Source of the DNA: Ailurus styani
Taxonomy: Eukaryota; Chordata; Mammalia; Carnivora; Ailuridae
Assembly (NCBI GenBank): GCA_002007465.1
Contig: LNAC01000340.1
Span: 1,830,126 to 1,894,125 of the forward strand
Reading direction: 5' to 3'
DNA: 64,000 nucleotides
The position numbers and the translations under genes were made by a program. Shown here one piece after another: positions 10,665 through 21,814 of this stretch. Position 1 is the first letter of the stretch; the number at the start of each line of letters is the position of its first letter. The notes beneath the pieces were generated by a model. It was not told the origin of the DNA. It worked only from the letters and a program-made list of their open reading frames with translations, and did no database searches.

Positions 10665-11519
10665 TAATTATTTCATTCATGGAGGAGTGGAGGGTGCTTC
10701 TTCCTCACGCATGACAATCGCTTCCATGTGGGAAAAATCCCACTTCACTCCCGAGTTCTCTCTGTCCCCTCATACATGACCCCAGGGGAGGATGTGGTAT
10801 TTGTATTCTGATGAGTTTGGAAAGAGAAATCAGACACATGTTGGGAGTGAGCCTGTCTGCAGGGAGCATGTTGCACTCTGCTGCTCGGTACACGACATTT
10901 CACAAGGGCCCGTCCAGAGCTGCAATGACTCGGTAAGGTAAGTCTTTTTAGGTTGAGGGCTCAGTAGCAAAAAATCTACCAGTCTACATTTTCTACTTTA
11001 TAAGTAACAAAGATGGAACTGCAGTTCGATTCCCCAGGTGTCAAGTCTTCTGTTTTACTTCTTCATTCATTCATAACTGGTGGACAGGAGAGGTACTAAT
11101 GCTGGGGTGTCCCTCCTATCCCAACAATTATAAATAATTATTTGCATGCACATCTCTGATATTCAACTGCATCAGTTCAATGAAACAATTCAAAGGAAGC
11201 ATTAAATTCAAAGCCATAGATTTTTTTCTTCCCTTCAATCCCACTGGCATCCCCATCAACATTCCAGGTACTCGATTGCCCTGTAATTTCCAAGAGAAAT
11301 TTACAGTTGCATTATATAAAAGACAAAAGTAGGGCTCCTTTCCCATTTACTCTTCTCAATACTTTTCCTCCAACCTCCCACCCAGAGCCAAGGTTAGCAA
11401 TTTTCATTACCATTGCTTGCTTTTTGTTTAGATCATCCTTCCCTGCTGAATTCCAGATCCTTATCCAGGCCCTGATGCAGGAAAGGACTTCTTTTATGTG
11501 GTTTTTCTTTATGGGCTCC
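10665..11519. other. Unique non-coding DNA
   Basis: No repeat or exon recognised. Confidence 0.5.
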
Positions 11520-12120
11520 TAGGGCTGAGCTACCTTTGGTAAACTAAGAGCGTCTTTGGCTGCCTGGTGATCATGAGGGTTTCGTTTGTGTAGGCTGACT
11601 CTTGTTTGGGAATGGTGATTGCAGAGAGATGCTGAGATTAGGGGGAGCCCAGAGCATTCCAGTTCAATAAATCAATCCCCTTTTAATTGTGTCCCTGTCA
11701 GTCAGCATTCTTCCAGAGACTGGAGGGCAAGGAGCTTGTTAGCAGAGCGATTCCTCACTGCCCTTTGTGTACAGATCTGATTGTCAACCAGATTAAAGCC
11801 ACAGCTAGAAGAGGCTGTCACAGGGGCTACCGTGTCTGGTCCTGTCACAAGAAAGAAACCAAATGGAACATTGATCTTCTTGGCTCCGATTAGAAGCTTC
11901 TGACAAATTTCAGACTGGGTTTTAACCTCTGCACAAGCAACTGAATTCTGACTCCAGTTGGTAAAACTGCTAGCTCACATAAGTTAAAAATTATTAAGTC
12001 ATTGGCTGTATTTTCCAAGGAGCCTCCAAAGGTTATTAGACAATAAAGCTTCTATTTGGAAATTATACTTATCTTTCCTCACGTGAAGGGTGTTCCTGCC
12101 TCTCTTGTTCTCCATCCACA
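11520..12120. other. Repeat-free block, possible conserved non-coding DNA
   Basis: This stretch lacks interspersed-repeat signatures and low-complexity DNA and is of moderate GC. A short + frame (11687-11893) has no recognisable product. Conservation cannot be judged from one sequence. Confidence 0.25.
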
Positions 12121-12257
12121 TGCTATCAATCAGTTCACACCCACAAGATGAATGAAAAGGTTGGCTTTATTATTATTATTAACCAAATTTTTCACCACAG
12201 CTAAAAATTTCAGGGTACTAAACACTATTTGGTCTTTTGCTTTGTTTTGTTTGACTT
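12121..12257. other. Unique DNA
   Basis: A short (TTA)n run lies near 12170-12182; otherwise nothing recognisable. Confidence 0.5.
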
Positions 12258-12425
12258 CTCAGATTTTAATATGTGTGAGAATCAATTGAGAGTTTTATGA
12301 AAATATAGATTCTGATTTAGGAAGTCTGGGGAGGACCCCAACGGTTTGCATGTTTAACAAGCTCCCAGATGATGCTCATGCCACTGACCCATGGACTAGA
12401 CATTGAGTGTCAAGGATCTAGACTT
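12258..12425 (+). mobile_element. MER5-type hAT element (diverged)
   Basis: 'gagaatcaattgagagtttt atgaaaatatagattctgat', 'ggtttgcatgtttaacaagc' and 'tcccagatgatgctcatgcc' match the MER5 order of element middle and 3' half. Confidence 0.65.
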
Positions 12426-12559
12426 AATTCATACACTCATCTGGAAAATGTTCAGAATCTTTAACATTATCTCCTTAGTCAGGGCTCTGTAGTCATTCAG
12501 ACTTGGAAAAGATATTTAAACTTGATGATGAGCACACTTTCCTTGTCCATATCTCAGGA

Positions 12560-12640
12560 GATGATACCTGAAAGTACTTAGAACTGTTCCTGGCCCAGTG
12601 TATGCATTTAAATAAGTGGTACCATCTATCAGCATCAGCA
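12560..12640 (+). mobile_element. MIR 3' fragment
   Basis: 'agtacttagaactgttcctg gcccagtgtatgcatttaaa' resembles MIR 'cgcttagaacagtgcctggcacatagtaag' and runs into ATC-rich words, as MIR 3' ends do. Confidence 0.5.
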
Positions 12641-12644
12641 TCTA

Positions 12645-12850
12645 TATGAGGACTGGGCAAACTCCAGCCCACAGCCAAATCTGTCCTGCCACCAGTTTTT
12701 TGAAATAGTTTCATCAGAACCCAACCACATTCATGAATTTCCAGACTATCTATGGTGACTTGGGCCCAACCAGAGAAATTCTGAGAAGGTGCAATAGAGA
12801 CTATATGGAACACAAAGCCCAACATATTTACCATGGGGCCCGCGTAGGAT
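12645..12850 (+). mobile_element. hAT DNA transposon fossil (same family as the one at 19.75 kb)
   Basis: 'tgggcaaactccagcccaca gccaaatctgtcctgcca' matches the family start 'ggcaaactatggcccgcgggccaaatccggcc', followed by a degraded interior. Only the left part is clear. The antisense frame through it is a repeat by-product. Confidence 0.6.
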
Positions 12851-12871
12851 AGATCAAGCTCTGAGCTGTCT

Positions 12872-12960
12872 CATTTACTCAACAATAAAAATTTACTGAG
12901 CACCTATTGCATACCAGGTAGCATGCTGCCCTCTGGCAATAATACAAAGTTTCTTCCACT
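12872..12960 (-). mobile_element. L2 3' end, antisense
   Basis: 'ctcaacaataaaaatttact gagcacctattgcataccag g' followed by 'ataatacaaag' is the antisense L2 tail. Confidence 0.7.
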
Positions 12961-13024
12961 GAGACATCTCCACATGGAGTAAATATTTAATTAATGACTG
13001 TTATATCCCGGATATCACACTAAA

Positions 13025-13190
13025 TTCCAGTCCCTCATCTTTAAAATGGAGACCAAGACAGCAGCTCCTTCAGAGTGCTTGTTGTGTGAATTTACTGAGT
13101 TAATACATGCTAAATTCTTAGAACAATGTCCAGAACATGTTAAGGGTTCAATAAATATTAGCCATTATTAGTATCATCTTTACAGGTGTT
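13025..13190 (+). mobile_element. MIR SINE, sense
   Basis: 'ccctcatctttaaaatggag', 'gtgtgaatttactgagttaa tacatg', 'cttagaacaatgtccagaac' and 'gttcaataaatattagccat tatt' give the 3' two-thirds of MIR. Confidence 0.88.
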
Positions 13191-13384
13191 TTTATTTACA
13201 TTTTATACCCATAAGAGGTTATTATCATTGCTATTTTATAGATGTAGAAACCATGAGCTGTCGGGATAATTGGTCTTAGTAATCTAAAATTCCCCTATGT
13301 AGTTGGACCACAAAAACCCACCCATCATTGTGTCCCCAGTCCTCTTTTGCAGTCTGGACAGACCTTAAGTTTGATGCAATAATG

Positions 13385-13620
13385 ATTATAAAAATATCAC
13401 CAATAGCTAATGTCTACTGAGGGCTAACTATAGGCACCATGTGGAGGGCATGACCACAATCAGTCACAAGCTATGAGGTAGGCAACTTCTGTTTTCTTCG
13501 TGTGCACACACACACATAAAGGGGCCCTTTGAAAGGCGTTGTCTCACAGTTAATAAGTGACAGAGCCAGGATTTGAACCTAGTCCTATCTGACACCAGGA
13601 CCCACAAAACAACCCTATAC
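13385..13620 (-). mobile_element. MIR SINE, antisense, with a short CA insert
   Basis: 'atgtctactgagggctaact', 'agctatgaggtaggcaactt', then a short (CA)n near 13505, then 'cacagttaataagtgacaga' and 'gccaggatttgaacctagtc'. Nearly the whole MIR is present. Confidence 0.82.
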
Positions 13621-13994
13621 TGCGAATATCAGACAGTTAGTGGGCTTGCAATAAACATTTGAGGTATTCTTGCAAATGGCATATAGCATTCCAATGCCAA
13701 GCATCAGACATCAGACTCCATGAGTCAGCAAAAAGTTCCTAGGCCTTTGGTTTGCCAGGAACAGATGAATCAATCACACAGTTCATTTGACATCTGCTCC
13801 CAGGAGAACAAACCAGAAAAGTAAAGGTAGACGATGGCCAAAACCAATCAGTAGACTATATGGCCCAAAGTGAGAAGGAGAGACTTTGGATTCTCATCCT
13901 GGTTGATGAATATACCTTTACCTAAAGCCTGGGCCTTGCCCTTGTGAACACATATTTAATGGTAGCTCTGTGTGTTATATGTAAGGTTATCTGA
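13621..13994. other. Unique non-coding DNA
   Basis: No repeat, exon or RNA gene recognised. Confidence 0.5.
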
Positions 13995-14215
13995 TAACAG
14001 GCTTCAAAGTCAAAGAGAACGGGATTGAAACCTCAGACAAGTTCTCTCCTGGGACCCCGGTTCCTCTTCTGTATAATGAAGTCTATGACAGTGGCAACTT
14101 TGCAGAATCATTGTGAGGATTAATTAACATAAGGGATGATGTCACATGTGTGCTAAGGATGGTATGACCATGTAAGCCCATAATAAGTGCTATTTATTAT
14201 GGTTATCATGAGTCC
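13995..14215 (+). mobile_element. MIR SINE, sense
   Basis: 'tcaaagagaacgggattgaa', 'cggttcctcttctgtataat', 'attgtgaggattaattaaca' and 'cataataagtgctatttatt atgg' are in MIR order. Confidence 0.8.
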
Positions 14216-14527
14216 AGCACAGCCCTAGCCTCTGGCAGGCCAGCACCAAATGTTACCTCAATTCCCCTCTCTAATTTCCCTGATGGAAATCTGACTAGAG
14301 ACATAAACAACAAGCTCTTCTCATCCTGAAGCAAGCCTCTTAATCTTTTTAATGAATTTTTCCTTTAAGTTTGATTTTATGGCAAGAGAAAGTAGGTTTC
14401 CTCTAAGGGCCAATAAATAAAAAATATGTTGTTGCATGTAACACAAATGCTTGCCTCACCTCTTCCCTCATTGACTTACATTTTTATTTAAACATGTTTC
14501 AGTTTCATTGCTGATTGATCTTTATTC
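14216..14527. other. Unique non-coding DNA
   Basis: Nothing recognised. Confidence 0.5.
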
Positions 14528-15245
14528 CATCAGCAAACCTTTACTGAGCACCTATTATGTGCCTAGCACTGTTCTCAGTGCTGTCAGTGCAGACTCAAAC
14601 AAAGAAGACAGCAAGCTACTCCCGCAGAGTTGACACCCTGACAGGGAAAGACGGGCAACAAACATGTGAACAAGTAAATAAATCACATAGGTTCTCCTTG
14701 TGGTTAGCACTCTCAGGAAAATGAAGCAGGTTTGTGCAAAAGCAGCTGGGGGAGGGAGGGAAGTGGGCTTTAGATTCTGCGGTTGTGGAGACTCTGAATG
14801 ATGTGAGAAGCAGGGCATGCAAAGATAGGAAACAGCCCTCCAGGCCAGCAGAATGGTCAGAGCAAAGACCGTAGGGTGGGAAAGATCTTGGTCTGTTGCA
14901 GAAACACACAGTCGAGATGGGGGTGCAGAGGTGGGCTAGGAGTGAGCGACAGGGGCGCAGTCTCAGAGGACCACTGGGGCTATAGGAGGGGAGTGCTCTT
15001 CTTGCTCCAGGTGTCATGCGAAGCCCCTGGAGGGTGAAAAGTGGGAGTGGGTGTGACCCAATTTTGTTTTTAGAGCAATCGCTTCAGTTATATGCAGAGA
15101 ATGGGCTGCAAGAGGCCACTGGAAACAGGAAGAGCACTGAGGAGGCTCCGGTAGCTTCAGAGGAAGGAGGTGATGGTGTGGACAAGAGTGGGAGTCACGG
15201 CAACAGAGAAGCAGACAGATTCGGGATATATCTTACAAATCAGTT
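14528..15245 (-). mobile_element. L2 LINE 3' region, antisense, about 0.7 kb
   Basis: It starts with the antisense 3' end ('ctttactgagcacctattat gtgcctagcactgttctcag'), passes 'gggcaacaaacatgtgaaca agtaaataaa' and ends 'cagacagattcgggatatat'. The order agrees with an L2 copy read backwards. Open frames on both strands here are L2 debris. Confidence 0.78.
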
Positions 15246-16089
15246 TTTATTTTTTTAAACAAGAAATGAATTTCAACCACAAGATACTTGACTTGAAGGG
15301 AAAACTATCTAGGATTCATTTCTTTTAATTTATCCCTACTTAAAGACAAATCACCGTCCTTGTAACAGCTATGTATAAAAAAGTTATGAAATTGTCCTTG
15401 GTTTTACAATGATAAATGAAAACTTATTAAAATTCTCCAATCAAACAAGGTATGCAAGGATTCTTCTGTTGTTTTTTCTTTATTAAGCAGTGAGAGCAAA
15501 ACACCTTACTGGAATATAAAGATAAGAGCTGAATGAACACGCCATGAATGGAGAAAGGAGGTATTCTCACTGAACCAGCATTTTCCGCCAGCCCATCTCC
15601 ACTTGATATCAATCAAAACATAACTTTGGTCATCTAGTTTTAAAAAACACAATATGGTTGTGCACATACGCAGTTACTTTATATCCAATAAAGGAAGGGG
15701 GAAGGGAGAAACAAAAGAATAAACTCCCTAGTTTTATGCAATTAAAAAGAGAACAAGAGTCTTTCAGTGGCAGGGTGTCCTAATGTTTGCACCAATTTGC
15801 CATTTAATCATGACTTTGATGTGGTCCATTACAAGGTCTGTTAGCTCTGATCTTGACCTGAGTCAAGAGCATTAAAATAAAATTAAATTTAAAAAAGCTG
15901 ACTTTCAATGCTTAAGCATTGAAAAGCATTGAACTGGCTTTCACTTCAAGCAGAAGTGGCCTACAATGAAAAGTACCTCTGAAGATATTTGTGGACACCA
16001 GTACACTCAAAATGCCTAGATGCCACTACTGATAGGTGCTAATCAAGTCTCCTGGTTGTGTCTCCAACCTGGGAAGTCCCCCTCCCTAC
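15246..16089. other. Unique AT-rich DNA with a 22-bp palindrome
   Basis: No repeat family is recognised. Positions 15903-15924 form a perfect inverted repeat centred on 'cttaag', and the half-site 'agcattgaa' recurs immediately after. Confidence 0.5.
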
Positions 16090-16235
16090 AGACAGCATGA
16101 TGCAGTAGAAAGAGTGTGGAGGTGGCACCCAGAGAGAGCTGTATCTTTACCTGAGAGCTCCTAGCTTGCCAGCTGCAGGATCCTGGTCCAGCTGATTCAT
16201 CTCATTATATCAGGTACCACTACCTATGGGCCCAG
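16090..16235 (+). mobile_element. MIR SINE, sense (5' half)
   Basis: 'gatgcagtagaaagagtgtg gagg' followed by 'agcttgccagctgcaggatc ctgg' and 'gctgattcatctc' parallels the 5' half of MIR. Confidence 0.55.
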
Positions 16236-16599
16236 CCCTGACATTTCTGTCAGCACACCAGTCCTTCAAATTCACACAGCCCTCTGGTTCTTGATTCCTC
16301 TGCATTCACTCTGCCAGCCCTTCCTGTCTTCACTTCCTTCCTGACCAGTACACACCCCATGGTCCACCACTTCAATTCTCCTGGCAATTTCAACTTCCTT
16401 GCCCAGATAGGCTAGCTTTGTCGAGCAAAACCCCAGCTTAGGGCAGTCTCACTGCTCATCTTTTCCACCGGGGCTCATTGATTCATTTACCCTTGCACTA
16501 AAATTTTGCTCAATGCCCAAAGTATTCAGTCATCATATAAAGTAATAGTTTGTTTTGTTTTTGAAATCTATGATCATCTTCTCTTGAGGACCTCATGGC
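16236..16599. other. Unique non-coding DNA
   Basis: Nothing recognised. Confidence 0.5.
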
Positions 16600-16875
16600 T
16601 GGGTGGGGAAGAGCCATAAAATGCTGAGTTCATTGGAAGAAATAAGCATGGGACCCTGGAGATGCATGGAGAAGAAGATCCTAACCCAGTCTGGGGTAGA
16701 ACAAGATTAGGAAAACCTGCTGGAGGAGATGTCTCAGATGAGTCAAAAAAAAAAATGGTGAAAAGGAGGTAGACAGACAAGATAGAGAAGGAGGCATTCC
16801 AGGCAGTTGTCAGCCTAAGCAAAGAACTGAGAACAGCATAGCAGGTGTGGATGTGAAAAGTAAATCCATGCTGCT
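16600..16875 (-). mobile_element. L2 LINE fragment, antisense
   Basis: 'gctggaggagatgtctcaga tgagtc', 'aaggaggcattccaggcagt' and 'ctgagaacagcatagcaggt' follow the antisense L2 pattern 'gaggtgacatttgagc ... agcattccaggcagagggaacagcaagtgc'. Confidence 0.65.
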
Positions 16876-17139
16876 GAAGCGTGAAGTTCGTGGCATGGAG
16901 GGGTGATAATATTTTCCAAACAATAACTCAGGATATATGGCCCCAGTGAAGTGGAATGTTCCAAATCAGGAATGTCTCAGAAAATACCAAGGATGATGTC
17001 ACCAATACACTAGGTAGTTAGGGCACAGTCTACCACCTCTTCAACATACTCCTGTCCCTACACGCCCTTCAACTTCTTACTCAAAAACACCAGAAAAAAA
17101 ACCTCACCATACAAGAGTCTTAGAGACCCTCTCACATTT
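16876..17139. other. Unique non-coding DNA
   Basis: Nothing recognised. Confidence 0.5.
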
Positions 17140-17400
17140 ACCCCTAGTAGTATTTATAACTGCAGAAAATAAAAATAATCTAACCAACCAATAGGAGACA
17201 TTAAATCAATTGTGGTTCATTCAAATACACTATGCCATCATATTAGACTGTATTTAACAGTAATAATGAGAAAATCTTTGCAACCTAAAGTTATTTTAAG
17301 AAAAACAAGTATATTCAGTATATTCAGAGTGACTTCTATTTTTTTAAAAAATAAGTCTGCATATATCTGATAATGTAACATCCTATTATCATAGAACAAG
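17140..17400 (+). mobile_element. Old L1 3' UTR fragment
   Basis: 'ataaaaataatctaaccaac caataggagacattaaatca attgtggttcattcaaatac actatgcc' matches the widespread L1M 3'-region pattern about an 'ataggggactggttaaataa...atggtacatccatacaatgg' stretch. Confidence 0.7.
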
Positions 17401-17429
17401 TAAATAGAAATAAATAGTTAGGTTCTCTT

Positions 17430-17855
17430 TTGTTTCTAGTCTACTCCAATGCATTGTCTGATTGATATTTCTGCAATGCAAGCCTTATCTATCCTGCCTA
17501 AAACCCTTCAAAGTCCAAATTCCTTTACCACAGAGCCCAAAGGCCAATATCATCTGGCCCTCTTCTAATCCCTGCCCCTACTTGCCATCTCTCACTTTCG
17601 GGCCTTTGCACATGCAGTTCCTTCTCCCAAAATAGGCTTCTCTATTTCTGCTCATCTTTCCAGATGCAACTTAGATGTTACTGACTCTAGGCAGCACTCC
17701 TGACCCCCACCTACATCCAGTATCCTCCCATCACACCCAATACTTTCCCCAGAGCTGTTTTTACATTGTATATTAGTTGTCGGCTTACTCCTTTCCATGC
17801 TCTACTGGATTGTAACCTCCATGGTGGTCAAAACCATGTCTGCCTTGTACATATA
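17430..17855 (+). mobile_element. L2 LINE 3' region, sense
   Basis: 'ctaatccctgcccctacttg', 'ttcgggcctttgcacatgca gttcc', 'tttctgctcatctttccaga' and 'tctactggattgtaacctcc' match the L2 3' end. A good example of the family in this window. Confidence 0.85.
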
Positions 17856-17864
17856 AAAAAGGTC

Positions 17865-18205
17865 TGTATTAGTTATCTCTTGTTGCTTATCTACTGTTAC
17901 TCCAAAGTGTGGTGGCCTAAAACAACATTTATCATCTCACACGTTTTCTGAGCATCAGGAAACCAGGAGTATGTTAACTGTACAATGCTAGCTCAGAGTC
18001 TCTCATGAAGTTATAATCTAGATGTTGGTGTGGACCACAGTCATCTGAAGGCTTGACCAGGCCTGGAGGATTCACTTCCAAGATGGTTCACTCACACAGC
18101 TGTTGACAGAAGGCCTCAGATTTTCTACATGCATGTCTTCATTAGGTTGCTTGAGTATCCTCATGACATGGCAACTAGCTTCTCCCAGGGAGAGCAAATT
18201 AAGAG
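17865..18205 (-). mobile_element. MLT1-type (ERVL-MaLR) LTR, antisense
   Basis: 'tgtattagttatctcttgtt', 'gtggcctaaaacaacattta tcatctcacac', 'gctcagagtctctcatgaag', 'gtcatctgaaggcttgacca', 'tccaagatggttcactcaca' and 'tcctcatgacatggcaacta' are the antisense order of an MLT1-class LTR. Confidence 0.82.
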
Positions 18206-18207
18206 AA

Positions 18208-18395
18208 AAAGCAGGGACATTACAGAGAATCCACATCTGCTTCAATCACCATTTTATGTATCAGAAAACACAGAGAAGTCAGGTAACATGTCCAGGATCA
18301 CACAGCTAGTTAGTGTCAGAGGCAAGATTTGAACAAGGCAGCCTGGCTCCAGAACTCTTGCTCTTAGCCATTATGCTATACTGGCCCTCCAGGCA
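18208..18395 (-). mobile_element. MIR SINE, antisense
   Basis: 'aaaacacagagaagtcaggt', 'aggatcacacagctagttag', 'gcaagatttgaacaaggcag' and 'gctcttagccattatgctat actgg' give a near-complete antisense MIR abutting the LTR. Confidence 0.93.
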
Positions 18396-19754
18396 AGTTG
18401 GTACATGTTTGCTGGATAAAAGAAACTATCTGCTAGGAGCCATGTAATATATGTTTCCCTAAATTAGTTCATTTGGGTTCATTCCTACTATGCTAGACGC
18501 TTCAGGAGACATTTCACTCATGCACACATCATCCCCAAGAAAAATCCTGAAATTCCAGGGCATCCATAGTTTGGAAGGAGAAGGGCAGCTAAGAAAGAAA
18601 GAAAGCTAAGAAAGCTCAGAAAGCTGGTCTCATGACTCAGCTCCATGGAAAGGGCCAGGTTTCCCTGGGAAGATCATCTGGGCTAAGCTACCTCAGTCCT
18701 TTTGGGCCGGCTGCCCCGCATCACCACTGCTGACTAAAGCAGCCTGCTTGCCCCTTACCACCTCCACCCCAGAAGATGAGGCTGGGACCAGGGTGTATAG
18801 GGTGAGGCTGACAGCTGCAGTTTGGACCTGATGATTTCACTGGAGAACCATGCTGCACCTGCCTTCCCCAGGCCGTAAGAAATCTTGGAGGGAGACTGCC
18901 CAGCAGTGAAATCACCACCATGGCACCACACACAATGGCACCCTTGTAGGATGTAGCTTGTGATCTCATGGGTGCAGAAATGCGGAGCCAGGATCCCTGC
19001 CCCAGCCCAACCCCACCCAAGCGCACCCAATACAGCCTACAGTACCCATGAGCTGGTATTAATATTCTCCTCTAAGCCCAATGTTGGAATAAACTAAAAG
19101 AGACCAACAATATTCTCTGTAGAAGAATTTTTCAACTCTCTCCTCAGGCTTAATAACAGAGGGGAACATGAATATTCATCCACTGAATTACTATTTGTCC
19201 TACTTTGAATATAGGGGTTATTCCAAAATTGGAATTGGGAAATTCATGTTTCAAAGCACCATACATACTAAAGGACAATTATTTATTCCTTTATAAAACA
19301 TTCTCCCCGCCTTATAGAGGATTTAGACACACACAATGCAGCAAAATGACATGAATCATGCCAGTGTGAAAGAAGAAGAATCAAGAGTAGAACACTGAAT
19401 GGAGCCAGGAATGAGGCAAATACAGAAAATGCATATTGTGGAGTCCTTTACACTTGGTATGGATGTTGTACTTTGGCTCTGAGATCCCTAGCAACCAAAG
19501 TGAAGAAGGAAACCTAATCAAATATATAAACCATGGTGTTCAAAACATTTTTTACCAGTATGTTTTGCTTCAATTGTTTTTTTAAGCAAATAATAGTGTT
19601 CGTGAGATTAAAACCAGCCAGTAATTCAAGAAAAACACAGCTACTAGAAAGAAATGTATTCCAAGATTCATCATAGAGAGAATGTTAAATAAGGTAGTGA
19701 ATAATATCCTTATAAAAATCTTCTGGGGCAAGCCAACAATATTACTCTAAAAAT
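18396..19754. other. Unique non-coding DNA
   Basis: A short AAGAAAG cluster lies near 18590-18625. Two overlapping antisense frames at 18721-19030 look like composition effects. No repeat family is recognised between 19030 and 19750. Confidence 0.5.
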
Positions 19755-20516
19755 CAGGGGTTGGCAAACTATAATCCATGAGCCAAACCTAGCCCTCAGC
19801 CTATTTTTGTAAAATAAAGTTTTATTGGAACATAGCTATGCTCATTGGTTTACGGCTGTTTCTGCATTACAAAGGCAGAGTTTAACAGCTGCAACAGACT
19901 TTACATAGCCAACAGATCTTAAGGTCACTCCCCCACCCTCAGTGAGTTATAACCTTCTATAATACCCTCCCTCTGAATCTGGGTAGAACCTATGATTTGT
20001 TTTTGACCAGCAGATGACAGCAAAGATGGTGGGATATCACTCCTTTGATTGCTTTACTTTAAGACTATTTTAGCAGACTGGAGAGACTCTCCTACCAACC
20101 TTGAAGAGGCATGTTCCGATGATGTGAGCTACCTATGAAGAGGGCCACGTGGCAGGGAAGTGCAGGTGGTTTTAGGACCTGAGATCTCAGTCCTATGACT
20201 GCAAGGAACTTGATTCTGCCAACAACCATGTGAACTAGGGAGTGGCTTCTTCTCAAGGTGCGATTCCAGATGAGGATGCAGCCCAGCCGCCCACTTAACA
20301 ACAGTTTTATGAGACCCTAGCAGAGGCTCCAGCTAAGCCATGCCCAGATCCTGCTCAACTGGCAAGATGGTAAACATGTGTTGTTTAAAACTGCTAAGTT
20401 TGTGATAAACTATGTCTCAGCATAGAAAAGTTATATATTATATAGTTCAAACAACCTGAAACATGTTCTTTCTGGCCTGGCCCTTTACAGAAACGTTTTT
20501 GCTAATCCTTGCACTG
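19755..20516 (+). mobile_element. hAT DNA transposon, split by an MLT1-type LTR
   Basis: Left part 19755-19917: 'caggggttggcaaactataa', 'ataaagttttattggaacat', 'tttctgcattacaaaggcag'. Right part about 20453-20516: 'ctggccctttacagaaacgt' and 'gctaatccttg', the family's far end. Both termini survive, so the LTR between them is a later insertion. Confidence 0.8.
19918..20452 (+). mobile_element. MLT1-type (ERVL-MaLR) LTR, sense, nested in the hAT element
   Basis: 'ccctccctctgaatctgggt agaacctatgatttg', 'gaccagcagatgacagcaaa', 'aagagggccacgtggcaggg', 'accctagcagaggctccagc taag' and 'gttgtttaaaactgctaagt ttgtg' are the sense order of an MLT1-class LTR. Exact ends are uncertain by about 15 bp. Confidence 0.78.
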
Positions 20517-21206
20517 AAGCAAAATTCAGGGAAAAAAATTATATTATGAGAAGTGTATGGAGTTTTCAAAACACATATTGAGAGAGTGATAGGAATGTTT
20601 AGAAGCCCTACTCAGGGCCAGCATTGCCAGTCGTTGACACTGACACATGGTGCCGCTGAGCAGAGCCCAGGAAGGCAACTGAATCAAGCAGAGGTCTTTG
20701 GTAGCAAGCAACAGATGTTTTGGCTAGCCTACACAGGAAGGCAATTTATCTGAAGTTTATCAGGTAATTCACCAAATCAAAGGAAACCCTGGTGATTTGT
20801 TCTCAGAAAAGGGCAGCGGCCGGGAGGGTTCCAGGGATCTAAATGGCAAAAATGACTCCGAGCTTCAGCAGGCCTCTGCTACTGACATGAATGCACCCCA
20901 ACTGTTGGGCTCTATTTTTTTGCATCACTGAGTTCAAAATTCAAAGTCCCAGGAGAGAGAGAGGATCTGAGTGGCTGAGGAGGAGCAGGCACTTTGATTA
21001 AACTCACCATGACTGCACAAGGATAGGGAGAGATGAGTCCCCTGCAGGAAATCGGGATACTCAAGCTAGAAATGGGGGAAAGGATGTTGAGCAGCCAGAG
21101 CTGGCCACAGCTGCTGCCTACCCTCCAGGCCCACACTCCCTGGTACCCACACTGTCCACCCGTATGTCTCCTGGGAGAATCCTCACCACATCTGTCCTTC
21201 ACAGTG
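20517..21206. other. Unique non-coding DNA
   Basis: 100-codon frames overlap on opposite strands at 20912-21335, the + one running into an L2 tail; neither is supported. No other feature seen. Confidence 0.5.
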
Positions 21207-21207
21207 G

Positions 21208-21350
21208 TGTTCACCTGTCTGGGGTATAAGCTTCATGGGGCAGAAGCGACGTTCACCTTGTTCCCCATGGTAACAACAGGGCTTAGCAGGTGCCCAGCAC
21301 ATAGTGGGTGCTCGAAAAAGATGGCAAGTGGATGAACAAGGAAATTAATG
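21208..21350 (+). mobile_element. L2 3' end, sense
   Basis: 'gtataagcttcatggggcag', 'caccttgttccccatggtaa', 'gcccagcacatagtgggtgc tcg' and 'attaatgaatg' are the L2 tail in order. Confidence 0.78.
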
Positions 21351-21471
21351 AATGACTATCCAGATGCATTAATTTCTGAACCGCTCCATCAAATCCCTAT
21401 CTGGAAAGACCTGCAGCTTTCCTCTACTCCTATCCCTCCCTTCTGCAAGAAATGAGAAGTGTCTTGCTTCT

Positions 21472-21619
21472 GGGTGCCTGGGTGGCTCAGTGGGTTAAGC
21501 TTCTGCCTGCGGCTCAGGCCATGATCTCAGTGTCCTGGGATCAAGTCCCGCATAGGGCTCTCTGCTCAGCAGGGAGCCTGCTTCCCTCTCTCTCTCTGCC
21601 TTCCTCTCTGGCTACTTGT

Positions 21620-21653
<34 letters not shown>

Positions 21654-21681
21654 ATAAATAAATAAAATCTTAAAAAAAAAA
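21472..21681 (+). mobile_element. Can-SINE, full length
   Basis: Intact head 'gggtgcctgggtggctcagt gggttaagcttctgcc', CT-rich body, long (CT)n, and 'aataaataaataaaatctta' with poly-A. The target duplication 'agaagtgtcttgcttct' lies at 21455-21471 and 21682-21698, with a third copy at 21776-21792 created by a local duplication. Confidence 0.95.
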
Positions 21682-21712
21682 AGAAGTGTCTTGCTTCTCT
21701 CTCTTCATTAGA

Positions 21713-21749
<37 letters not shown>

Positions 21750-21814
21750 TAAATAAAATCTTAAAAAAAAAAAGAAGAAGTGTCTTGCTTCTCTCTCTTC
21801 ATTAGATCTTTCTC
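21682..21814 (+). repeat. 94-bp tandem duplication of a SINE tail plus flank
   Basis: The block of target duplication, 'ctctcttcattagatctttc' and a (CT)n-AATAAATA-poly(A) SINE tail is repeated with a 94-bp offset: 21682-21720 matches 21776-21814, and the tail at about 21651-21681 matches about 21744-21775. Only the SINE tail, not its head, is repeated. Confidence 0.9.
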
